From Nitrospirota bacterium (lineage in GTDB: Bacteria; Nitrospirota; Thermodesulfovibrionia; JACRGW01), in contig JACRGW010000058.1 of NCBI GenBank assembly GCA_016212195.1, positions 1 to 20,708 of the forward strand: a DNA stretch of 20,708 nucleotides, in the 5' to 3' direction. Each line of letters starts with the position of its first letter. The first letter of the stretch is position 1. The position numbers were made by a program, and so were the translations under genes. This document shows positions 14,594 to 20,708 of this stretch, piece after piece. The notes beneath the pieces were generated by a model that was not told where the DNA came from, made no database searches, and saw only the letters and a program-made list of their open reading frames with translations.

Positions 14594-15031
14594 ATGAAAA
14601 GTATAGACGGTAGAAATGTGTTATCGAGACGGATGCAAAAACTTATGGAGGAAATTAGCCATCAGAAAGGTAAAAAGATAACACAAGAAGAATTGGCCAA
14701 GAGGCTAAAAATAAGTGTTGGGTTCCTCAACATGTTATTGAAGGAAAGGCGAAGTGTCAAGATTAAAAAACTTGAAGAAATAGCAAGAAATGCTGGAAAG
14801 CCTCTCTACTGGTTCTTCAATGAAAGTAGTGCCTTTGATAAAATATTTGAAGTTGTTGGATTCTTAAGCGATGAAGATAAATTAAAGTATTTAGAGGTAA
14901 TAGAAAATCTAATAAAAATTGATAAAAAATATTATTATAATGAAAGATATCGAAAGAATAGCCTGAATAAGAAACAAAAACATGCTCTTATAATTGATTT
15001 CAATTATATGAAGAGATTAAAAAACGAATAA
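14594..15031 (+). CDS. Cro/C1-type helix-turn-helix transcriptional regulator
   Basis: A 145-residue protein with an Xre-type HTH near residues 29-62: ITQEELAKRLKISVGFLNMLLKERR, then KIKKLEEIARNAG and the KPLYWFF end common in this class. The rest (about 75-145) is charged and helical, with no ligand domain that I recognise; the C-terminal third is Lys/Tyr/Asn-rich. The ATG at 14594 is chosen because the consensus promoter puts the mRNA 5' end there, and no ribosome site precedes any candidate start. It lies directly upstream of a FecR-like gene and the export operon, so it is a good candidate regulator of them and perhaps of itself. The neighbouring AT-rich stretches and structured element leave recent acquisition possible. 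Confidence 0.85.
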   Translation: MKSIDGRNVLSRRMQKLMEEISHQKGKKITQEELAKRLKISVGFLNMLLKERRSVKIKKLEEIARNAGKPLYWFFNESSAFDKIFEVVGFLSDEDKLKYLEVIENLIKIDKKYYYNERYRKNSLNKKQKHALIIDFNYMKRLKNE

Positions 15032-15053
15032 TCACACTTTTTACTAAATGTGA
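15032..15053. promoter_or_regulatory. Candidate operator, imperfect inverted repeat
   Basis: TCACA (15032-15036) and TGTGA (15049-15053) pair, and inner TTT/AAA extend the dyad with one bulged base. It sits 7 bp upstream of the next -35 and directly after the HTH gene stop. No T-run follows, so a terminator is unlikely; a binding site for the HTH protein is plausible. Confidence 0.4.
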
Positions 15054-15060
15054 AAAACGC

Positions 15061-15092
15061 TTGACAAACAAATAAAATTCTGTTAAGTTAAC
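15061..15092 (+). promoter_or_regulatory. Promoter of the FecR-like gene with overlapping palindrome
   Basis: TTGACA (15061-15066), 17 bp, then TAAGTT (15084-15089) with an extended-10 TG at 15081-15082. The perfect 11-bp palindrome GTTAAGTTAAC (15082-15092) covers the -10, so a protein bound there would block RNA polymerase. Another palindrome, TTAATTAA, lies a few bases downstream. Confidence 0.6.
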
Positions 15093-15125
15093 CTTAATTA
15101 AACATAAAAAGGGGGAGGGTTCAAA

Positions 15126-15899
15126 ATGATATATAAAAGAGGAAAAGCAAAAGTAATTGTTTTTTTATTATTTCTTTTTACGCTTCTTTTTCTTATCGAA
15201 GGGAATGCCGAATCTAATACCTTTCCCGTAGGAACAGTATTAGGGAAAGGACAGGCGGAATTAGAAATTATCCCTGGCAGGATGAGCACCCTTGGTAACA
15301 CTTTACATCCCTTATTTTCTGATTCAAAGCTGAGAACCAGAGAAGGGAAAATATCTATCACCCTTAATGATGGAAGCAAGATGGAGGCTTACAAGAACTC
15401 TGAGCTTTCTATTAGTGGGGAAAAGGGGTCATATAAGATCAACCTAAATAAAGGTAGTCTGGCCTTTAACTTTCCTACAATCTCGTCAGTTACTATAATT
15501 ACTCCTACTGTTACAATAGAAACAGGTCAATCAAAATCCTTGATACGAAAAGTGGCCTATACGAAGGAGATCGACTATATTAAAGGACTCGTAGTCATAG
15601 ACGAGAAGGGAAATACACAGATTATAAGTGTAAGCGGTGAGATGGCAGTGAAGGATGATAGAGGTAATTATCAGATTCTGGCATCGGGAAAGTCTTTATA
15701 TATTTCTGGCGATTCCTACAAAGTAGTTCCTGTTCAGGTTCCTGAGGTAGAACTTCCTCCACCTCCTCCACCTACATTTTATACATATTTACCTTATATA
15801 GCAGGTGCAGCAGGTGCTGGTTTTTCGGGGTATATTGTATATGAAATATATAAATCTGCAACCGAGAAGGAAGGAGTAGCAAGTCCTTCAGTACCATAG
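15126..15899 (+). CDS. Secreted FecR-like domain protein with a C-terminal hydrophobic segment
   Basis: A 257-residue exported protein. A signal peptide covers residues 1-28 (basic start, hydrophobic 10-24, GNA|ES). LRTREGKISITLNDGSKMEAYKNSELSI (69-96) is the characteristic strand pair of the FecR-type beta domain, followed by further beta strands. PPPPPP (211-216) precedes a glycine-rich hydrophobic segment (220-238) that could cross a membrane, with a short charged tail. There is no cytoplasmic anti-sigma part and no sigma-factor gene nearby, so classical FecR signalling is unlikely. Such proteins recur beside exopolysaccharide loci, where their role is not settled. The ribosome site GGGGGAGGG (15111-15119) supports the ATG. 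It has its own promoter and is closed by a terminator. Confidence 0.75.
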   Translation: MIYKRGKAKVIVFLLFLFTLLFLIEGNAESNTFPVGTVLGKGQAELEIIPGRMSTLGNTLHPLFSDSKLRTREGKISITLNDGSKMEAYKNSELSISGEKGSYKINLNKGSLAFNFPTISSVTIITPTVTIETGQSKSLIRKVAYTKEIDYIKGLVVIDEKGNTQIISVSGEMAVKDDRGNYQILASGKSLYISGDSYKVVPVQVPEVELPPPPPPTFYTYLPYIAGAAGAGFSGYIVYEIYKSATEKEGVASPSVP

Positions 15900-15921
15900 A
15901 AGCAAGCCTTAACACAATCTA

Positions 15922-15964
15922 GTATATAAAAAGGGGAGATAAAAGCTCTCCCCTTTTTATATAC
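15922..15964. terminator. Intrinsic terminator with a perfect 18-bp stem, bidirectional
   Basis: The arms at 15922-15939 and 15947-15964 are perfect reverse complements around a 7-base loop. The GC-rich core GGGGAGA/TCTCCCC is followed by TTTTT on the + strand and has the mirror arrangement on the other strand. It ends 21 bases before the ATG of the Wza-like gene. It would stop most transcripts from the FecR-like gene before they reach the export operon. Confidence 0.9.
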
Positions 15965-15985
15965 AATCTCACTTAAGAAAAAGAT

Positions 15986-17002
15986 ATGAGAAGAGAAGGC
16001 ATAATAGTATTTTTCATTTTTTTAATCCTTCTCATTTATGGCTGTGGAGGCGGTACCGTCATAAGGGACGAGAAGGATATTATTGCGACTTACGAAAGAG
16101 GTAAAAGAGTTGATACCTTGAACGAGAAACTCATCCTTGAGGCGATGATGAAGGGCACTGCCAAGGATTTAGATTATATTATTGGTTCTGAGGATCTCCT
16201 CGAGATAGATGTATTTCAGGTCGAGGAGTTGAAGAGAACTGTAAGGGTGAGTGCCCAGGGCAATATAGGCATTCCCCTCATCGGCACCGTTAAAGCAAAA
16301 GGTCTCACGGCTATAGGGCTCGAAAAAGAGATAGCTAAGAAATTTAGCGACAGATACCTTGAGGACCCCCTTGTAACTGTTTATATAAGGGAATACAGGG
16401 CACAGAAGATATCAGTCTTAGGGGCAGTTGCTAAGCCGCAGATATATGCCGTTTCAGGCATGAGATACCTGCTCGATCTCTTAGCTATGGCAGATGGTAT
16501 TACGAGAGATGCCGGTAATATCTGTTATGTCCTCAGGCCTGTGAATCCTTCCGAAAATAATCCTTCGGTTAATAAGACAGAGACAATAGTTATTGACCTC
16601 AATGCGCTTTTAGTAGAAGGCGATTCCCGTCTTAATATCCCGGTCTTTTCAGGGGATGTTATTCATGTACCGAAGGCAGGTATGGTCTTTGTGGATGGTG
16701 CTGTGCAAAAGCCAGGGGCATTTCCTTTGCAGGCAAAGACTACACTCGTCCAGGTAATAGCCATGGCAGAAGGCGCAAGGTATGAGGCAGACAAATCCGA
16801 TGTAAGGATATTCAGAGATAATGGTAAAGGAGAGAGGGAGGTCATAAAGATTAATTATGAAGAGGTTAGAGAAGGGAGAGGGCAAGACTTCTTGCTTCAG
16901 GCAAACGATATAATAATTGTGCCAAAGAGCGGTATTAAAAACTTCTTCAGTGGCTTCATAAATACAATAAAGGGATTATTTAGTATGGGTAAATCACTGT
17001 GA
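15986..17002 (+). CDS. Polysaccharide export outer-membrane lipoprotein (Wza-like, SLBB domains)
   Basis: A 338-residue lipoprotein expected to form the outer-membrane and periplasmic channel that carries polysaccharide out of the cell. The lipobox is LIYGC, with the acylated cysteine at C20. The Poly_export domain is near 62-138 (DYIIGSEDLLEIDVF, GNIGIPLIGTVKAKGLT, LEDPLVTVYIREY). A first SLBB-type domain follows at about 141-228 (ISVLGAVAKPQIYAV) and a second at about 232-313 (VFVDGAVQKPGAFPL). The last 24 residues form an amphipathic helix, as in the membrane-spanning ring of Wza. The ribosome site is weak. It pairs with the autokinase gene downstream, the standard arrangement for Wzy-type export. 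Confidence 0.92.
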   Translation: MRREGIIVFFIFLILLIYGCGGGTVIRDEKDIIATYERGKRVDTLNEKLILEAMMKGTAKDLDYIIGSEDLLEIDVFQVEELKRTVRVSAQGNIGIPLIGTVKAKGLTAIGLEKEIAKKFSDRYLEDPLVTVYIREYRAQKISVLGAVAKPQIYAVSGMRYLLDLLAMADGITRDAGNICYVLRPVNPSENNPSVNKTETIVIDLNALLVEGDSRLNIPVFSGDVIHVPKAGMVFVDGAVQKPGAFPLQAKTTLVQVIAMAEGARYEADKSDVRIFRDNGKGEREVIKINYEEVREGRGQDFLLQANDIIIVPKSGIKNFFSGFINTIKGLFSMGKSL

Positions 17003-17016
17003 GAGGTTTTCATTAG

Positions 17017-17077
17017 TGTCATGATGAACCCTGAAAGAGTCATTCTGAATCTGCCCTGGACCAAGTCCAGAGTGACA
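17017..17077. repeat. GTCATTCT-type palindromic repeat between export genes
   Basis: CTGGAC (17056-17061) and GTCCAG (17065-17070) form a hairpin with a 3-base loop. Outside it, GTCATTCTG (17039-17047) and CAGAGTGAC (17068-17076) are near-complementary. The element is bounded by TGTCA (17017-17021) and TGACA (17073-17077). It belongs to the same general style as the repeat at 2887-3042, and ends just before the ribosome site of the next gene. Confidence 0.65.
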
Positions 17078-17096
17078 ATTCGTGTGAGGAGGTTGT

Positions 17097-19361
17097 ATGG
17101 TTGATACAAACCAGGAAAGGGCATTAGAAAAACCGAGGGAATACCCGCTTAGCAGTCCTCTCGATTATTATGACAGCCATAGAGAGGAAGAGGTTCATCT
17201 AAGGGATTACTGGAGGGTAATCCTCAGGAGACGCTGGACGATTATCACATTCTTTCTGGTTGTGGTTACTACTGTTACTCTTGCGTCATTTCTTATGAGG
17301 CCTCTCTATAAGGCAAAGGCAAATATACAGATAGATAAGGAAAGTCCGAATATCCTTTATTTCAAGGATGTTTATGCAGTAGAGAGACCTGAACAGGACT
17401 ACTACCAGACGCAGTATAAGATCCTTCAGAGCCGTAACCTCGCAAAGAAGGTGATAAAGACCCTTAATTTGGATAAAAACTCAGAGTTCATAGGAGACCA
17501 GACCACAACTCTGCTCATGGTAATAAAGGACTGGTTTAAGGACCTGTTTTCAACCACCCAGAAGGATAAAGAAAAAGAAGAAGAAGGGATTAAACCAGGA
17601 CTGATAGATAACTTCTTAAGCAGGTTAGAGATTACTCCTGTCAGAGGGTCAAGACTTGTTACTGTAGGCTATTCTACTCATGAGCCTGAACTTTCTGCAA
17701 AGATCGCTAATACGATAGCCAGGTCCTTTATCGACTTCAATTTAGAAAGCAAGATCGATGCCACTCAGCAGGCAAGGGACTGGTTAGAAAAACAGCTTGA
17801 GTCCCTGAAGGCGAGGGTTGAGTCCTCGGAAGAAAGGTTGAATAAATATGCCAGGGAGAATGAGATAATAGGGATCGATGAAAAACAGAATATTGTGACC
17901 CAGAGGTTGGCAGACCTCTCTACAGCACTGAACCAGGCAACAGCAGAAAGGACAAATAAAGAGGCCCTTTATAAGGAGTCTGATGTTAAGGATATAGACT
18001 CAATTCCTGCAGTCATTAATAATACCCTTATCCAGAAACTTACGAACGATTATACCACCCTTGAAGTTGAATATTTTCAGCTATCCAAACTTTATAAACC
18101 TGAATACCCGAAAATGGTAAGACTGAAGGAACAAATGAATAAACTCAATGCCAGCATAAATAAGGAGCAGAGGAAGATTATAAATAGTATAAAATCAGAT
18201 TATCAGGCAGCCCTTAAAAGGGAGAATTACCTAAAGACCGCACTCAATAAACAGAAGGCAGAGACCTTTGCCTTGAACCAGAGATCTATCCAGTATAATA
18301 TTCTGAAAAGAGAGGCAGATACAAATAAGGAGCTCTATAACGGCATGCTCCAGAGGCTTAAAGAGACTGGAGTTTCTGCTGGCATTTCTATGAGTAACAT
18401 CCTGATTCTTGATAGGGCTGAGGTTCCTCAAGTCCCTGATAAGCCAAAAAAGAAACTTAATATCCTTTTAGCTGTACTGATTGGCATTTTTGGTGGTATA
18501 GGTCTTGCTTTCTTTATGGAGTATCTTGATAATACTGTTAAAACCCATGATGATATAGAGCGATTTGTCCAGCTGCCCTTCTTAGGGATTGTACCTCTCT
18601 TACCAGCAGTTAGCAAAGGAAATCCTCGGTCTGCGACTACCAGAGAAATAGCCAAGGTTAATGAAAGCAGCCCACAGATAGCAGAGGCATACCGCAATAT
18701 CCGTACCTCTATTCTTTATGCAACTCCTGGGATGCATCCTAAGGTGATAGTCCTGACGAGTACAAAGATCGGAGAGGGTAAGACGACTACCGCTATAAAT
18801 ATAGCCCATACCTTTATCCAGACAGGGGGTAAGGTCTTACTGGTCGATGGTGATATGAGGAGGTCTGTGCTTTATAAGCTTCTCAATATTGACAATTCGA
18901 TTGGTCTCTCTGACTATCTTTCAGGACAAAAGGATGTAGGGGCTATTCTTAAAAAGACTTCTGTTACTAACCTTTATGCAATAACCTCTGGCCCCATTCC
19001 CCCGAATCCATCGGAGCTATTAGGTTCAAAAAAGATGACGGATCTAATCGATCAGATGAAACCCCTTTACGATTATATCATTATAGATTCCCCACCCATC
19101 TTTGGCGTCTCAGATGGGGTTATCCTGAGTACGATAGCCGATGGGGTGATCATCGTTATACAGGCAGGTGAGACACCGAGAGAGGCTGTTCAAAGGGCGA
19201 AAAAGGTCCTTTTTGATGTAGATGCAAATGTCTTAGGCGTCGTCCTTAATGGTATAAACCTCGAAAGCCCTGACTATGGCTATTATTACCATTATTATTA
19301 CAATTATTATTACTCTGATAAGGATAAGAAAAGAAGGGGTTCAAGCAGAGGTGATATGTAG
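17097..19361 (+). CDS. Wzz/Wzc-type polysaccharide co-polymerase with BY-kinase domain (tyrosine autokinase)
   Basis: A 754-residue inner-membrane protein that controls chain length and export of polysaccharide with the Wza-like partner. Membrane helices lie at 48-66 and 455-474. Between them are the Wzz-type region and long coiled coils (about 222-420). The cytoplasmic kinase has Walker A GEGKTT (559-564, K562), Walker A' VLLVDGDMRR (580-589) and Walker B YIIIDSPP (660-667). The tail has ten tyrosines within residues 727-739, the cluster that is autophosphorylated in BY-kinases. PDKPKKK (447-453) precedes the second helix, as is usual. The ribosome site GAGGAGG (17086-17092) supports the ATG. 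Kinase and membrane parts are fused, as in proteobacterial Wzc. Confidence 0.95.
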   Translation: MVDTNQERALEKPREYPLSSPLDYYDSHREEEVHLRDYWRVILRRRWTIITFFLVVVTTVTLASFLMRPLYKAKANIQIDKESPNILYFKDVYAVERPEQDYYQTQYKILQSRNLAKKVIKTLNLDKNSEFIGDQTTTLLMVIKDWFKDLFSTTQKDKEKEEEGIKPGLIDNFLSRLEITPVRGSRLVTVGYSTHEPELSAKIANTIARSFIDFNLESKIDATQQARDWLEKQLESLKARVESSEERLNKYARENEIIGIDEKQNIVTQRLADLSTALNQATAERTNKEALYKESDVKDIDSIPAVINNTLIQKLTNDYTTLEVEYFQLSKLYKPEYPKMVRLKEQMNKLNASINKEQRKIINSIKSDYQAALKRENYLKTALNKQKAETFALNQRSIQYNILKREADTNKELYNGMLQRLKETGVSAGISMSNILILDRAEVPQVPDKPKKKLNILLAVLIGIFGGIGLAFFMEYLDNTVKTHDDIERFVQLPFLGIVPLLPAVSKGNPRSATTREIAKVNESSPQIAEAYRNIRTSILYATPGMHPKVIVLTSTKIGEGKTTTAINIAHTFIQTGGKVLLVDGDMRRSVLYKLLNIDNSIGLSDYLSGQKDVGAILKKTSVTNLYAITSGPIPPNPSELLGSKKMTDLIDQMKPLYDYIIIDSPPIFGVSDGVILSTIADGVIIVIQAGETPREAVQRAKKVLFDVDANVLGVVLNGINLESPDYGYYYHYYYNYYYSDKDKKRRGSSRGDM
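19281..19313 (+). repeat. 12-bp tandem repeat coding the tyrosine cluster
   Basis: Two full units, TATTATTACCAT (19281) and TATTATTACAAT (19293), and a partial third (TATTATTAC, 19305) encode YYYH, YYYN and YYY. Gain or loss of a unit would keep the frame and change the number of phosphorylatable tyrosines. Confidence 0.8.
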
Positions 19362-20651
19362 TTGGTAATACGATGGCTTACATGCATTGTAATCCCCATT
19401 TCTATTCTGGTCGGATGGTTAATTATCAATCCACTCTTTGCCGATATATCTTTAAGGAGTTTTCTTAAAGAGGGTTTAGAGAAGGCTATCCATTATACCC
19501 CTGGAAATGCCTGGTATCATTATCTTCTCGGGAGGTTTTTTGAATCCGATCTTAAGGAGTCAGACCTTAAGAAGGCTGTTGAATCCTATAGAGAGGCATT
19601 AAGGCTTAACCCCCTTGATAGCAGGGTCTGGATCGCCCTGGCAAGGGCCTACGAGGGACTTGGCATGGAAAAAGAGGCTGACCTTTCCCTTTCTAAGGCA
19701 ATTCTTGTAAATCCTAATAATTCAGACCTCAGGTGGGAGGCAGGTGTCTTCTATCTATTGAGGGAAAAGACAGATAAGTCCTTCCTGAATCTCAGGGAAT
19801 ATCTCATCCTCAAACCGGAGAATCAGAATATGGTTTATGATCTATCTGAGAGGCTTACCATCGAAAATAGATATATCCTTACCAACCTTATTCCTCCATC
19901 ATACAACTACTATAAGGGCTATCTTTCTTATCTTATCTCTAATAATAAGTTAGTGAATGCGAGAGAGGTCTGGAATGTTATATCTGAAGGGCAGAAGATA
20001 GAGAAAGGTCTTTATCTCAAATATATAGACTTTTTGATTTCAAACTCCGAATACAGTGAGGCAAGACAGCTCTGGATGTCTGCCCTTAAGGATTTTGGTC
20101 GTATAGGGAATCCTGACATAGAGAATGCAGGGTCAGAGGATATCTTATGGAATGGGGGGTTCGAAAAGGTTCCGATCGATGGAGGGTTTGACTGGAAAAT
20201 CGGGAAGGAAGAAGGGGTTAAGATATCTATTGACAATGACGTCCATAGAGAAGGTTTAAAATCCCTCTCGATGGTCTTCAATGGTAAACATAATCCTGAT
20301 CTTGTGGCTGCCTCACAGGTGACCCTCCTTAAACCCGATACAACTTATACCCTGAAAGGGTATATAAAGACAGAAGACCTTACCACAACAAATGGTATCT
20401 TTATTGACATAACAGGACATAACCAGTCAAAAGGGTCTTGTGGAAAAGGTCTATATAAGACAACAGATACTGTTACAGGGACCAACCATTGGAAAGAAGT
20501 ACAGATAGATTTCATGACACCACCAGATTGTTATGCAGGGATTATAAGTATCAAGAGGCAAAGAAGCACAAAGTTTGATAATAAAATAGGTGGTAGTGCA
20601 TGGATTGACAAGATAACAATAAAAGAAGGAGAAAGGTCTTATTCAAGATGA
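19362..20651 (+). CDS. Membrane-anchored TPR protein with a C-terminal carbohydrate-binding-like domain
   Basis: A 429-residue protein. An N-terminal hydrophobic segment (residues 4-27) is a signal anchor, placing the rest outside the cytoplasm. TPR-like helical repeats run from about 48 to 150 (AVESYREALRLNPLDSRVW, AYEGLGMEKEADLSLSKAILVNPNN), with looser helices to about 245. The C-terminal part (about 260-422) opens with LWNGGFEKVPIDGGFDWKI and ends with SAWIDKITI, the start and end pattern of CBM_4_9-type beta sandwiches. It probably scaffolds or binds the exported glycan. TTG 19362 directly follows the kinase stop and uses AGAGGTGA (19347-19354). Its TGA overlaps the next ATG by 4 bases. 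Its partners are inferred from the operon only. Confidence 0.8.
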   Translation: MVIRWLTCIVIPISILVGWLIINPLFADISLRSFLKEGLEKAIHYTPGNAWYHYLLGRFFESDLKESDLKKAVESYREALRLNPLDSRVWIALARAYEGLGMEKEADLSLSKAILVNPNNSDLRWEAGVFYLLREKTDKSFLNLREYLILKPENQNMVYDLSERLTIENRYILTNLIPPSYNYYKGYLSYLISNNKLVNAREVWNVISEGQKIEKGLYLKYIDFLISNSEYSEARQLWMSALKDFGRIGNPDIENAGSEDILWNGGFEKVPIDGGFDWKIGKEEGVKISIDNDVHREGLKSLSMVFNGKHNPDLVAASQVTLLKPDTTYTLKGYIKTEDLTTTNGIFIDITGHNQSKGSCGKGLYKTTDTVTGTNHWKEVQIDFMTPPDCYAGIISIKRQRSTKFDNKIGGSAWIDKITIKEGERSYSR

Positions 20652-20708
20652 AGGCTGATCAGATCGAAAAAGCCATAAGATTGGTTATTGAATCCTGTAG
20701 TGATGATA
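20648..20708 (+). CDS. Start of a further export-operon gene, cut by the window edge
   Basis: ATG 20648 overlaps the previous TGA (ATGA) and opens a frame of 20 codons to the edge (MKADQIEKAIRLVIESCSDD). This is too short to recognise a family. The tight overlap indicates that it is translated with the upstream TPR gene. Confidence 0.6.
   Translation, partial: MKADQIEKAIRLVIESCSDD

Noticed and set aside
15126..15899. FecR anti-sigma regulator of iron uptake linked to the nearby Fur/Fbp genes
   Set aside because: There is no sigma factor, no TonB receptor and no cytoplasmic N-terminal domain; the protein starts with a signal peptide and lies beside export genes.
15126..15899. PEP-CTERM/exosortase substrate signal at the C-terminus
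   Set aside because: The tail has a proline run and a hydrophobic segment but no PEP motif directly before the helix and no arginine cluster at the end.

Overview
The window (20.7 kb, low-to-moderate GC, almost every gene on the + strand) looks like chromosome from a diderm, probably anaerobic and uncultivated bacterium. An outer-membrane-type polysaccharide export lipoprotein argues for two membranes. The order rpsF-ssb-rpsR followed by DUF507 genes, plus dispersed GTCATTCC-type palindromic repeats, would fit Nitrospirota or a deltaproteobacterial-type lineage. That placement is inference and low confidence.

Region 1 (1-6130) is the end of a glycan assembly cluster: a 5'-truncated GT-C/YfhO-like membrane protein, a family 2 glycosyltransferase, a NodB-type polysaccharide deacetylase, an LPG_synthase_TM-type membrane protein and a GalE-like nucleotide-sugar epimerase. 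Spacing is tight or overlapping except at 2887-3036, where a mosaic of four hairpins separates the glycosyltransferase from the deacetylase and supplies the apparent start codon of the latter.

Region 2 (6131-9942) is a housekeeping operon: rpsF, ssb, zinc-type rpsR, two DUF507 genes in tandem, then a membrane GAF-GAF-GGDEF diguanylate cyclase. The position where rplI often sits holds the DUF507 genes and the cyclase. Region 3 (9943-14326) is an iron module: fur with a promoter overlapped by a Fur box, then a second Fur box upstream of a complete ferric-iron ABC importer (binding protein, fused double permease, ATPase).

Region 4 (14327-20708) starts with a roughly 120-bp structured element that resembles a non-autonomous IS200/IS605-type unit or a structured RNA. 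It is followed by an HTH regulator whose strong promoter places transcription at its own ATG, a secreted FecR-like protein behind a promoter with candidate operators, and a perfect 18-bp terminator hairpin. After that comes an exopolysaccharide export operon: Wza-like lipoprotein, Wzc-like tyrosine autokinase, a TPR/carbohydrate-binding-like protein and the start of one more gene that runs off the edge.

The main unexplained signals are three arrays built of 7-bp units. Two are arranged as inverted arms, one of them 60 bp long and in frame inside the first gene. The others are the IS200/IS605-like element at 14401-14522, the repeat-borne start codon at 3037, and the terminator between the regulatory pair and the export genes. 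I found no CRISPR array, tRNA or rRNA, and no autonomous transposase gene.
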